Assembly: GCA_021808185.1 (NCBI GenBank)
Contig: JAKBCB010000004.1
Coordinates: forward strand, 1-27,105
DNA: 27,105 bases
DNA from: Pseudomonadota bacterium
GTDB lineage: Bacteria; Pseudomonadota; Alphaproteobacteria; Acetobacterales; Acetobacteraceae
Direction of reading: 5' to 3'
Below are positions 1 to 7,584 of the stretch, one piece after another. Numbering within the stretch: the first letter of the stretch is position 1; the number at the start of each line of letters is the position of its first letter. A model generated the notes under the pieces. That model was not told where the DNA came from. It saw only the letters and a program-made list of their open reading frames with translations, and did no database searches. Made by a program: the position numbers and the translations under genes.

Positions 1-1
1 G

Positions 2-2176
2 GTGCATGCGCCCACGCGCATCGACCGGCCCCACGTGCGGCGCGGCTGGCTGGAAGGCGACCGGCAGGGCGGCACGTTCCGGGGCGGCGAGCCGTTCGTG
101 CCGGTCGATTGGGACACCGCGACCGCGCTCGTCGCGAGCGAGGTGGCGCGGGTACGCGACACCCACGGCCCTGCGAGCATCTTCGGCGGCAGCTATGGCT
201 GGGCATCGGCCGGGCGGTTCCACCATGCGCGCACGCAACTGCACCGGCTGCTCGCCGCGGCGGGCGGCTATACCGGTCAATTGACCAATTATTCCTACGC
301 CGCCGGCATGACGCTGATGCCGCATGTGCTCGGCACCAACGAAGTCATCACCGGCCCCGTCGCCGACTGGCGCGACATCGTGGCGCACGCGAAGATCATG
401 GTGTGCTTCGGCGGCATGCTGCTGCGCAACGGCCAGATCACCTCGGGCGGCGCGGGTTCGCACGAAATGGCGCACTGGATCGGGCAGGCATCCGCTGCCG
501 GCATCCGGCTGGTGAATGTCTCGCCCATTCGCGGCGACATGCCGGACCTGCCGGGCGTGGAATGGCTGCCGATCCGGCCGGGGACGGATTCCGCCCTCCT
601 GCTCGGCATGGCTCACGCACTGATCGCGGGGCATCTGGCCGATACGGATTTCCTCGCCCGCTGCACCGTCGGGTACGAGCGGTTTTCGGCGTATGTGCTC
701 GGCGCGGACGACGGCGTGACGAAGACCCCGGAATGGGCGGCGTCGATCACCGGCATCCCGGCGGCGACGATTGCGCAACTGGCGCGCGACTGCGCGGGGA
801 ACCCCTCGTTCCTGACGATGGCGTGGTCGATCCAGCGCGCCGAGCACGGCGAGCAGTCGTTCTGGGCGCTGGCCGCCGTCGCCGCCATGCTGGGGCAGAT
901 CGGCCGGCCGGGATGCGGCCTGTCCTACGGCCACGGCAGCATCAACGGCATGGGCACGCCGCGCGCGGACCTGCCCTCGGTCGGGCTGCCGGTACTGCCG
1001 AACCCGGCGAATTCCTGGATCCCCGTCGCCCGCATCACCGACATGCTGGAGCATCCGGGCGGCGCCTACGACTACAACGGCCGCGCGCTGACCTACCCGG
1101 ATACGCGGCTGATGTGGTGGTGCGGCGGCAACCCGTTCCATCACCATCAGGATCTGAACCGCCTGCTGCGCGCCTGGGCGCGCGTGGAAACCATCGTCGT
1201 CAGCGAGCCGTGGTGGAACTCGCTCGCCCGCCACGCCGACATCGTGCTGCCGGCGACGACGACGCTGGAGCGCGACGATATCGGCTCGGCCTCGCGCGAC
1301 CGATTTATTCTCGCGATGAAGCAGGCGATCCAGCCCTACGCGCAGGCACGCAACGAGTTCGACTACATGGGCGACGTGGCCGACGCGCTGGGCGTACGGC
1401 CGAAATTCACCCAGCAGCGCGACGCGGCGACCTGGCTGCGGGTAATCTACGACCGCGCCCGCGCGGCCAGCGCCCGCATGGGCACGGACATTCCGGACTT
1501 CGACACGTTCTGGGACGCGGGCCATGTCGAAATCCCGCCCGCCGAGCGCGCCGATGTGCCGTTCGCCGCCTTCGCCGCGGCACCGGAGGACACGCGGCTG
1601 AACACGCCCTCCGGCAAGATCGAACTCTACTCCCAGACGATTGCCGGGTTCGGCTATCCGGACTGCCCCGGCCATCCGGTCTGGCTTGCCCCGCGCGAGA
1701 TGCTGGGGGGTGCGCGGGCGGACACATATCCGCTGCATCTGCTGTCGAGCCAGCCGGCCACGCGCCTGCACAGCCAGCTCGATCAGGGCCGCGTCAGCCT
1801 CGCGAGCAAAATCCGCGGGCGCGAGCCGATCGTGCTGCACCCGGACGACGCCACCGCGCGCGGGCTGGCCGAGGGCGACATCGTGCGCGTGTTCAACGAC
1901 CGTGGCGCCTGCCTCGCCGGCGTGCGCATCGACGCGGGCCGCCTGCGCGGGGTGGCCACGATGTCCACCGGCGCGTGGTTCGACCCCGAACAGCCCGGCG
2001 TGCCGGGCAGCCTGTGCGTGCACGGCAACGTCAACGTGCTGACCCAGGACGTCGGCACCTCGCGGCTGGGCCAGGGGCCGAGCGCGCATTCCTGTCTGGT
2101 GGACGTGGAACGCTGGGTCGGTGCCTTGCCGGAGATCAAGGTGCACCGGCCACCCGAGATCGTGGAGGCGGGGTGA
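2..2176 (+). CDS. bisC: BisC/DMSO-reductase-type molybdopterin sulfoxide reductase (5' end cut by window)
   Basis: This is a molybdenum oxidoreductase of the DMSO/TMAO/biotin sulfoxide reductase branch, which carries bis-MGD and reduces S-oxides such as biotin or methionine sulfoxide. Near the N-terminus the motif GSYGWASAG supplies Tyr65 and Trp67, matching the substrate-site Tyr114 and Trp116 of Rhodobacter DMSO reductase. Exactly 33 residues after the Tyr lies Ser98 in NYS, which matches the molybdenum ligand Ser147. The C-terminal part (about 560-720) is the usual molybdopterin dinucleotide-binding domain, including LLSSQPATRLHSQLD. There is no N-terminal Cys cluster for Fe-S in the visible part. 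The GTG at position 2 is probably not the true start: family members have some 50-60 more residues, so the gene begins upstream of the window. No signal peptide can be judged. I infer BisC over TorA/DorA from overall resemblance, so the exact substrate is uncertain. Confidence 0.9.
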   Translation: MHAPTRIDRPHVRRGWLEGDRQGGTFRGGEPFVPVDWDTATALVASEVARVRDTHGPASIFGGSYGWASAGRFHHARTQLHRLLAAAGGYTGQLTNYSYAAGMTLMPHVLGTNEVITGPVADWRDIVAHAKIMVCFGGMLLRNGQITSGGAGSHEMAHWIGQASAAGIRLVNVSPIRGDMPDLPGVEWLPIRPGTDSALLLGMAHALIAGHLADTDFLARCTVGYERFSAYVLGADDGVTKTPEWAASITGIPAATIAQLARDCAGNPSFLTMAWSIQRAEHGEQSFWALAAVAAMLGQIGRPGCGLSYGHGSINGMGTPRADLPSVGLPVLPNPANSWIPVARITDMLEHPGGAYDYNGRALTYPDTRLMWWCGGNPFHHHQDLNRLLRAWARVETIVVSEPWWNSLARHADIVLPATTTLERDDIGSASRDRFILAMKQAIQPYAQARNEFDYMGDVADALGVRPKFTQQRDAATWLRVIYDRARAASARMGTDIPDFDTFWDAGHVEIPPAERADVPFAAFAAAPEDTRLNTPSGKIELYSQTIAGFGYPDCPGHPVWLAPREMLGGARADTYPLHLLSSQPATRLHSQLDQGRVSLASKIRGREPIVLHPDDATARGLAEGDIVRVFNDRGACLAGVRIDAGRLRGVATMSTGAWFDPEQPGVPGSLCVHGNVNVLTQDVGTSRLGQGPSAHSCLVDVERWVGALPEIKVHRPPEIVEAG

Positions 2177-2263
2177 CGCCCGCTTACCCCGCCGGTACCA
2201 GGTCCAGCCGCCGCTTGATCTGCTCGACATCGCCGCCGAGCCGATCCGCGCGAGGCTTTGGGA

Positions 2264-2926
2264 TCAATTGGCTTCCGACAACGGCACGTCTGCCTCGGCG
2301 GCCGAGTTGTTGGCATAGGTGCTCCAGCTCGGCGCGTAACCGGCGTCGGCCTGATCCCCCCACCCAACCCAGCCGGAACGGGCACCGCGCGCAAACAATT
2401 CGAGTCGTGGGCCGGGGCTGCACGCCTCGATGATCGGATACATTTCGTCCGGCTTGCGAGAATGCTCCCGTTTGCGCGTGGCCAGCAGATTGACCTGAGT
2501 CCGCCCCGGTTGCAGCGTGCGGGCGTTCTTGCCGCGCACGCCGAACAGCAGCAGTTCGGTCACGTTGCGGAAATAGAACCCCACGCCCCTGCCGTCCGAC
2601 CCGCCGTCGCGGCGGACCTTGTGCCAGACGATGTTCGACTTGTAGCCAAAACCCCACGCGGCCAGGACGGACAGCCCTTCCGGCAGCAGCGCATTGGGCA
2701 CCCACAGATAAAGATGCGCGACGTCGGCCGCGAGGGCGGCGACAGGCAGCGCGCGGATGTCGTCCAGCGTCATGGTGCCGTAGCGCGACAGCCGCCGATG
2801 CTCCGGGGCGACCTTGCCGGTGCGGTTCTGGAACTGCCACGGCGGATCGGCGAGCAGTGTCCCGAAGCGCCGGCCCCCGGTGGTTGCGATCAGATCGGCG
2901 GCAGCGCGTTCGGCTTGGTGCGGCAC
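2264..2926 (-). CDS. Orphan MT-A70 family adenine-N6 methyltransferase
   Basis: A 220-residue AdoMet-dependent methyltransferase of the MT-A70 family, which methylates the N6 of adenine in DNA or RNA. The catalytic DPPW motif is at residues 27-30. A central segment ending in ELLLFGVRG (124-132) and the later SRKPDEMYPIIE followed by RLELFARG (156-181) form the cofactor-binding half, giving the permuted motif order typical of this family. Translation starts at GTG 2926, the only usable start after the in-frame stop at 2951-2953, and GGAG lies 7 bases upstream of it. It converges on the sulfoxide reductase gene, with an 87-bp gap. No restriction endonuclease or specificity gene is nearby, so it is probably a solitary enzyme, regulatory or phage-derived. 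A terminator hairpin about 130 bases upstream on the same strand could act as an attenuator. The target sequence cannot be inferred. Confidence 0.87.
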   Translation of the reverse strand: MPHQAERAAADLIATTGGRRFGTLLADPPWQFQNRTGKVAPEHRRLSRYGTMTLDDIRALPVAALAADVAHLYLWVPNALLPEGLSVLAAWGFGYKSNIVWHKVRRDGGSDGRGVGFYFRNVTELLLFGVRGKNARTLQPGRTQVNLLATRKREHSRKPDEMYPIIEACSPGPRLELFARGARSGWVGWGDQADAGYAPSWSTYANNSAAEADVPLSEAN

Positions 2927-3053
2927 GGCGATGCTCCGAGTCCGACGCGCTCAGGATGCGCCGGCCGTCCCGCCGTTGCCAACGGGTTCCGCGCCCGCCC
3001 CGCCACCTCGCGCAGGCCCAGACCGATCGCTCACCGACACCCGCAAAAAGAAA

Positions 3054-3082
3054 GCCCCGCTGAACCAACCGGTCAGCGGGGC
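3054..3082 (-). terminator. Rho-independent terminator or attenuator upstream of the MT-A70 gene
   Basis: A perfect 10-bp inverted repeat, GCCCCGCTGA at 3054-3063 and TCAGCGGGGC at 3073-3082, encloses a 9-base loop. Read on the minus strand the stem is followed directly by TTTCTTTTT, the classical U-rich tail. It would end transcripts coming from the LysR side (the LysR stop is about 460 bases upstream) or act as an attenuator in the leader of the methyltransferase gene, which starts about 130 bases downstream on the same strand. Confidence 0.75.
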
Positions 3083-3299
3083 AAGGATACAGGGAGGCTT
3101 CACGTCTGGGAGACGAGGAGATCCGTAGATCCCCTTTCCCGCCCTCGCGGACGGGAAGGCTGGCGCTGCATCGAACCGAACCGGCAATGCGCTCGCGCCG
3201 TATTCAATGAATGTCTGATTATTGGCTCCACCGCCGTACCGCCAGCCATTTCCGCCTTGGGCCGCCATGCCGGACGCGCATGGCCTAAGCGGCGTTTCC

Positions 3300-3313
3300 T
3301 TGAGGCAGATCAA
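3300..3313. promoter_or_regulatory. FNR/FixK-like binding site
   Basis: The sequence TTGAGGCAGATCAA matches the TTGAT-N4-ATCAA consensus of FNR/FixK/FnrL regulators at nine of ten specified positions. These regulators control oxygen-limited metabolism in alphaproteobacteria. No well-placed -10 element or gene start is evident on either side, so the controlled transcript is unknown. It may drive an unannotated RNA, be a relic, or be a chance match. Confidence 0.35.
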
Positions 3314-3543
3314 TGCACTGCGTCGAAGCGCCGCGCGGCAAGGAAAATCTCGTTCCATACCGATATCGAAATGGTCGCGCGCGGTCGCTCCACGCGATCC
3401 CCGGTACCGAGGGCGAACTCGGGGACAGGGTACCGGGCTGGTCGGGGCCGCATCCGCTCACACGCGGCACCCTGCGCCGCATGTGCGCGGACACCGTGCG
3501 GGGTGCCGCCGAGACGATGGCGCGGATCGGCCGCGCGGCCTGG

Positions 3544-4434
3544 CTATCCCCGCTGCGCCAGACGGGCCAGCAGGAAGTCGCGGAACACGGCCACGCGCTT
3601 GGAGGTACGCAGTTCCTCCGGATAGACGAAATACACGTCCACCTTCGGCGCCTTCACATCCGTCAGCACGCGCACCATGCCGTGCGCTTCCTCGTCGGCG
3701 GCCATGTAGTCCGGCAGCGCCGCGATCCCGAGGCCGGAGCGCACCGCCAGCGCCATGGCGGCGAGGCTGTTCACCTCCAGCAGGGCCTTGCGCGGGCTGC
3801 CGGGGCGGCGGCCGAGATCGGCCAGCCAGTTGATGTCGGCCACCGGCGGCCGGTAGTCGCCGAACAGCACCAGACGGTGGTTGTCCAGATCCTCCGCCCG
3901 CTGCGGCGCGCCGTGCTTTTTCAGATAATCCGGGCTGGCGCAGACATGCCACTCGATCGCCATCAGGTGCCGCTGCACGAGGTCCGGCTGCTTGGGCGGG
4001 TGCATGCGGATCGCCACGTCCGCCTCGCGCATCGCCAGATCGAGGTCGGCGTCGTCGAGGATCAGCGACATGGTCACATCGGGATAGGCATCCAGGAACG
4101 CCTGCACCCGCGGCGCGAGCCAGGACGCGCCGAAGCCCACCGTCGTCGTCACCTTCAGCCGGCCGGCCGGCTTTTCCTTGCTCTCGGTCAGCAGCGCCTC
4201 GGTCATCGCCAGCTTGGCGAACACCTCGCGCACGGTGCGGTTGAGGCTCTCGCCCTGCTCGGTGAGGATGAGGCCGCGTGCGTGCCGGTGGAACAGCGGC
4301 ACCTGCAACGCCTCCTCCAGCGCCGAGATCTGCCGTGACACCGCCGACTGGCTGAGGTTCAGCGTGTCGCCGGCATGCGTGAAGCTGCCGGCTTCGGCGA
4401 CCGCGTGGAACACGCGCAACTTGTCCCAGTCCAT
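3544..4434 (-). CDS. lsrB: LysR-family regulator, LsrB/VtlR type
   Basis: A 296-residue LysR-type transcription factor. Residues 1-60 form the winged helix-turn-helix (FHAVAEAGSFTHAG, then LSQSAVSRQISALEE), and about 90-290 form the periplasmic-binding-protein-like effector domain. The wording of the N-terminus and its place next to trxB match the conserved alphaproteobacterial regulator called LsrB in Sinorhizobium and VtlR in Brucella, which controls oxidative-stress, envelope and small-RNA genes. Only one cysteine, Cys165 in WHVCASP, is present, so any thiol-based sensing would have to work through a single residue. The gene follows trxB on the same strand after 93 bases and could be cotranscribed or have its own promoter in that gap. 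The family is certain; orthology to LsrB/VtlR is inferred from sequence memory and gene order. Confidence 0.88.
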   Translation of the reverse strand: MDWDKLRVFHAVAEAGSFTHAGDTLNLSQSAVSRQISALEEALQVPLFHRHARGLILTEQGESLNRTVREVFAKLAMTEALLTESKEKPAGRLKVTTTVGFGASWLAPRVQAFLDAYPDVTMSLILDDADLDLAMREADVAIRMHPPKQPDLVQRHLMAIEWHVCASPDYLKKHGAPQRAEDLDNHRLVLFGDYRPPVADINWLADLGRRPGSPRKALLEVNSLAAMALAVRSGLGIAALPDYMAADEEAHGMVRVLTDVKAPKVDVYFVYPEELRTSKRVAVFRDFLLARLAQRG

Positions 4435-4527
4435 CGTTCGCCCATTCCTGCCGGGCGGCGCATGGCCGCACGGTCCCTGTTCGTTTTGTGTGCGGCACCG
4501 TGCCGCCCGCAGAATCCGGAAGCCGGG

Positions 4528-5505
4528 TCAGTCCGCCGCGAGGGCCGACTCGGCGCCGAGTTCCGCCACCCACTTTTCGGCTTCCAGCGCCGCCATGCAA
4601 CCTGTTCCAGCAGCCGTGACCGCCTGACGCCACACTTTGTCCTGAACATCCCCCGCCGCGAACACACCGGGGACCGATGTGCGGGTGGTTCCGGGCTGCG
4701 TGAGCACGTAGCCCTCGGTGTCCAGCGCCACCGCCCCCTTGAACGGCGCGGTGTTCGGCGAGTGGCCGATGGCCACGAACACCCCGTCCACCTCGATCCG
4801 GCTTTCGGCGCCGCTGTGCACGTCGCGGATGCGCACCCCGTCCACGGCCGGCGGTGTGCCGGAGGAGGTGATTTCCTCCACCACGCTGTCCCACACCACG
4901 CGCACCTTGGGGTTCTCGAACAGCCGGCGTTGCAGGATTTTTTCCGCCCGCAGCGAATCGCGCCGGTGGATCAGGGTCACGCTCGCGGCGTGATGCGTCA
5001 GGTACAGGGCTTCCTCCACGGCGGTGTTGCCGCCGCCGATCACGGCGACGCGCTTACCCCGAAAGAAGAACCCGTCGCAGGTCGCACAGGCGGAGACGCC
5101 TGCGCCCTGCAACTGCCGCTCGCTCGGCAGCCCGAGCCAGCGCGCCTGCGCCCCGGTGGCGATCACCACCGAGTCGGCGAGATACAGATCGCCCGAATCG
5201 CCCTGGCAGCGGAACGGATGGCCGGAGAAATCCACGCTGGTGATGATGTCGTAATGGATCGTCGTGCCGACATGGCGCGCCTGCGCCTCCATCTGCTCCA
5301 TCAGCCATGGGCCCTGCACCGCCTCGGCGAAGCCCGGGTAGTTCTCCACCTCGGTGGTGATCATCAATTGCCCGCCGGGTTGCAGCCCGGCGACCAGCAT
5401 CGGCGCCATGGCCGCGCGGGCAGCATAGATCGCGGCGGTATAGCCGGCGGGCCCGGCGCCGATGATCAGCAGGCGGGTGCGGTGGACGGTCTGAGGCGCT
5501 TGCAT
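4528..5505 (-). CDS. trxB: Thioredoxin-disulfide reductase
   Basis: A 325-residue NADPH- and FAD-dependent thioredoxin reductase of the low-molecular-weight type, which keeps cytoplasmic thioredoxin reduced. The FAD-binding GAGPAG is at 16-21, the redox-active CATC at 140-143, the NADPH-binding GGGNTA at 157-162 with HRRD at 180-183 for the 2'-phosphate, and the second FAD segment FAAGDVQDK lies near 295. The length is normal for the family (about 320). It is divergent from the Lrp-type gene with about 145 bases between them, and it is followed by the LsrB-type regulator. The three-gene set recurs in alphaproteobacteria and suggests redox-linked control. The ribosome-binding site before ATG 5505 is weak. 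Confidence 0.95.
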   Translation of the reverse strand: MQAPQTVHRTRLLIIGAGPAGYTAAIYAARAAMAPMLVAGLQPGGQLMITTEVENYPGFAEAVQGPWLMEQMEAQARHVGTTIHYDIITSVDFSGHPFRCQGDSGDLYLADSVVIATGAQARWLGLPSERQLQGAGVSACATCDGFFFRGKRVAVIGGGNTAVEEALYLTHHAASVTLIHRRDSLRAEKILQRRLFENPKVRVVWDSVVEEITSSGTPPAVDGVRIRDVHSGAESRIEVDGVFVAIGHSPNTAPFKGAVALDTEGYVLTQPGTTRTSVPGVFAAGDVQDKVWRQAVTAAGTGCMAALEAEKWVAELGAESALAAD

Positions 5506-5536
5506 GGCGGGAAGTCCGGCTTGTCTTTCAGATCAT

Positions 5537-5566
5537 ATGATATCGGCGTGCGCGCCCCCAGAACAA
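5537..5566 (-). promoter_or_regulatory. Candidate trxB promoter with overlapping palindrome
   Basis: On the minus strand TTGTTC (5566-5561) and TATCAT (5542-5537) are separated by 18 bases, a reasonable sigma-70 -35/-10 pair. It would give a leader of about 25 bases before trxB. The perfect palindrome ATCATATGAT (5532-5541) overlaps the -10 and is a plausible operator for a regulator. This is a sequence match only. Confidence 0.4.
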
Positions 5567-5587
5567 GCGAGCAGTGCCGAAGCGCCC

Positions 5588-5624
5588 TTGCCCGGCGGCC
5601 CGCGTGCAATAATATTTCGCGAAA
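5588..5624 (+). promoter_or_regulatory. Candidate lrp promoter and palindromic operator
   Basis: TTGCCC (5588-5593) and TAATAT (5610-5615) are 16 bases apart on the plus strand. The perfect palindrome TTTCGCGAAA (5615-5624) begins at the last base of the -10, within the only AT-rich stretch of the intergenic region. Lrp-family proteins usually bind AT-rich imperfect palindromes near their own promoters, so autoregulation is likely but not shown. Confidence 0.38.
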
Positions 5625-5650
5625 CAGCCGTCCATGAGATGCTAAGCCGC

Positions 5651-6130
5651 ATGAAAAGCCAGCCGACCGACACAGACATGCTCGACGCCATCGACCGGCG
5701 CATCCTGGCGGAGCTACAGGCCGACGGGCGCATGACCAACGTGGAGCTGGCGCGCCGCGCCGGGATCTCGGCCCCCCCATGTCTGCGCCGCGTCCGCCGG
5801 CTGGAGGAGGCGGGCATCATCCGCGGCTACCACGCCGACACCGACCCGCAGAAACTCGACTGGGAGATCATGTTCTTCGCCATCGTCGGGCTGGAGAGCC
5901 AGAAGGAGGCGGTGCTCTCCGGCTTCGAGTCGCTGGTGGCGGCCTGGCCCGAGGTGCGGGAGTGCCACATGATCCGCGGCGGCGGCGATTTCCTGCTCAA
6001 GCTGGTCGCGCGCGACACCGCGCACGAAAACCTGCTCACCCAGCGCCTGACCGGCGCGCCGCATGTCAGCCGGGTGCAGACCTTGCAGACCATCCGCACC
6101 AGCCGCAGCCTTTCGGGCGTGCCGTTCTGA
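5651..6130 (+). CDS. lrp: Lrp/AsnC-family transcriptional regulator
   Basis: A 159-residue Lrp/AsnC regulator, a family that senses amino acids and controls their metabolism. Residues 9-60 form the helix-turn-helix (LDAIDRRILAELQADGRM, then VELARRAGISAPPCLRRVRR), and about 70-150 form the RAM ligand-binding and oligomerisation domain with CHMIRGGGDFLL. I chose ATG 5651 because homologs begin about ten residues before the LDAIDRR segment; ATG 5639 is in frame and also possible. The gene diverges from trxB and appears to head an operon with the membrane glycosyltransferase, whose coding frame overlaps this stop codon, and the PLP dehydratase. An amino-acid dehydratase is a natural Lrp target. 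Confidence 0.92.
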   Translation: MKSQPTDTDMLDAIDRRILAELQADGRMTNVELARRAGISAPPCLRRVRRLEEAGIIRGYHADTDPQKLDWEIMFFAIVGLESQKEAVLSGFESLVAAWPEVRECHMIRGGGDFLLKLVARDTAHENLLTQRLTGAPHVSRVQTLQTIRTSRSLSGVPF

Positions 6131-7584
6131 ACCCCTGGTTTCTCGCCCTTGCCGCGCTGACCCTGCTGCGCCTGCTCGTTGCCGCCACGACGCCGCTGGC
6201 GCCGGACGAGGCGTATTACTGGGTGTGGTCGCGCGCGCTCGCGGCCGGCTATCTCGACCATCCGCCGATGGTGGCGCTGTGGATTCGCGCCGGCACCGCG
6301 CTGGCCGGCGACGGCGCGCTCGGCGTGCGGCTGTTCTCCCCCATTGCGGCGGCGCTCGGCTCGCTGCTGCTGGCCGATGCCGCCAACACCCTGTTCCCCG
6401 GCCGCGGCAGCGGGCCATGGGCGGCGCTGCTGCTGAACGCGACCCTGCTGTTCGGCGTCGGCGCCGTCACCATGACGCCCGACACGCCGCTGCTGTTCTT
6501 CTGGACCGCGACACTGTGGGCATTATCCCGTGTCATCATCGTCCCTGCCCTTGCGGGAGGCGGATTTTGGCTGCTGGCGGGGCTTTTTGCCGGGCTCGCG
6601 CTCGACAGCAAATACACCGCCTTCCTGCTGCTGCCGGCGGTGCTGCTGTGGCTGGCCTGGGTGCCGGGGCTGCGGCCGTGGCTGCGCCGGCCGTATCCCT
6701 GGCTCGCGGCCGCCGTGGCGCTGGCCTGTTTTGCCCCGGTGCTCGCCTGGAACGCGGGCCACGGCTGGGCCGGGCTGGTCAAACAGGGTGGGCGCGCCGG
6801 CGACTGGGCGCCCGCGCGCGCGCTGCAATTCCTGGGCGAACTGGCGGGCGGACAGATCGGGCTGGCCACGCCACTGCTCGCCGTCGTCTTCGGCGCCGGC
6901 ATCGTCGTCGCCGCGCGGCGCGCGTGGCGGCGCGACCCGGCCTGGACGCTGCTCGCCGCCCTCGCCCTGCTGCCGGGGGCGGTGTTCGTGCAGCACGCGC
7001 TCGGCGACAGGGTGCAGGCGAACTGGCCGGCGATCCTGTACCCGGCCGCCGCCATCGCCGCCGCCGGCCTGCCCGGGCGCTGGCTCCGCTGGCGCGCCCC
7101 GGCGGCGGCGCTGGGCTTCGCGCTGACCGCGCTGGTCTATCTCCAGGCCACGATCGCGCCGTTCCCGCTGCCCGCCAAACTCGACCCCACGCTCGCCCGC
7201 ATGGCCGGCTGGACCGATCTGGCGGCGGACGTGGCGCACGCCGCCGCGGCGACCCATGCCAGCTTCATCGCGGTGGACAACTACGGCGAGGCCGCCGAAC
7301 TGGCCCGCGCGCTGCCGCCGGGCCTGCCGGTGATCGGCATCGACGCGCGCTGGGCGCTGTTCGACCTGCCGGACGCGACCGGCGCGATCGCGGGCCATGC
7401 CGGCCTGCTGGTGCGCCCCGCCCGCCGCGCCGAGCCGCCGGACGCCGCGGACTGGCTCACGGTGGGTGCGCCGCTGCCCGCCGCGCGCGCGCGCGGTGGG
7501 GTGGTGGCCGAGCCATACCGCCTCTATCCTGTCACCGGCCGCGCCGGCACGACGCCGGCGGTTGTCCTGCCCCGGAGACGATGA
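6127..7584 (+). CDS. GT39/ArnT-like membrane glycosyltransferase
   Basis: A polytopic membrane protein of about 485 residues in the ArnT/protein-mannosyltransferase (GT-C, family 39) group, which moves a sugar from a polyprenyl-phosphate donor to lipid A, protein or another envelope acceptor. The first transmembrane segment is followed by the loop APDEAYYW with the acidic pair Asp27-Glu28 and then GYLDHPPMVAL, the hallmark catalytic region. Many Leu/Ala/Trp-rich helices follow, then a soluble C-terminal part. No ATG, GTG or TTG lies in frame at a sensible place: the first ATG (6268) would remove the catalytic loop. CTG 6127 overlaps the lrp stop as CTGA and is the best candidate start. The stop overlaps the next gene as ATGA, so all three genes are probably cotranslated. 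The acceptor is unknown. Confidence 0.82.
   Translation: MNPWFLALAALTLLRLLVAATTPLAPDEAYYWVWSRALAAGYLDHPPMVALWIRAGTALAGDGALGVRLFSPIAAALGSLLLADAANTLFPGRGSGPWAALLLNATLLFGVGAVTMTPDTPLLFFWTATLWALSRVIIVPALAGGGFWLLAGLFAGLALDSKYTAFLLLPAVLLWLAWVPGLRPWLRRPYPWLAAAVALACFAPVLAWNAGHGWAGLVKQGGRAGDWAPARALQFLGELAGGQIGLATPLLAVVFGAGIVVAARRAWRRDPAWTLLAALALLPGAVFVQHALGDRVQANWPAILYPAAAIAAAGLPGRWLRWRAPAAALGFALTALVYLQATIAPFPLPAKLDPTLARMAGWTDLAADVAHAAAATHASFIAVDNYGEAAELARALPPGLPVIGIDARWALFDLPDATGAIAGHAGLLVRPARRAEPPDAADWLTVGAPLPAARARGGVVAEPYRLYPVTGRAGTTPAVVLPRRR

Larger units (their letters stand above)
2954..3543. other. Long intergenic region with hairpins and no convincing gene
   Basis: About 590 bases separate the methyltransferase start from the LysR gene stop. 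Open frames exist here because of the high GC content, but none has a start, ribosome-binding site and protein character that I would defend. The region is less GC-rich than its surroundings near 3195-3230 and 3330-3370. It contains a perfect terminator stem (3054-3082), a small hairpin at 3103-3115 (CGTCT/AGACG), another at 3136-3157 (TTCCCG/CGGGAA), and an FNR/FixK-like box (3300-3313). It could hold the 3' untranslated region of the LysR transcript, a small RNA, or the leader of the methyltransferase gene. Confidence 0.5.

Noticed and set aside
3160..3185. tRNA T-arm-like sequence (GGTTCGATGC on the minus strand)
   Set aside because: No matching acceptor, D or anticodon stems could be found around it.
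2951..3358. Minus-strand open frame of 135 codons across the terminator
   Set aside because: It contains the perfect terminator stem and T-rich tail, has no supporting ribosome-binding site and shows no family features.
3313..4338. Long plus-strand open frame opposite the LysR gene
   Set aside because: It is the antisense shadow of a clear LysR gene; its composition is rich in Arg, His and Gly with no recognisable family motif.
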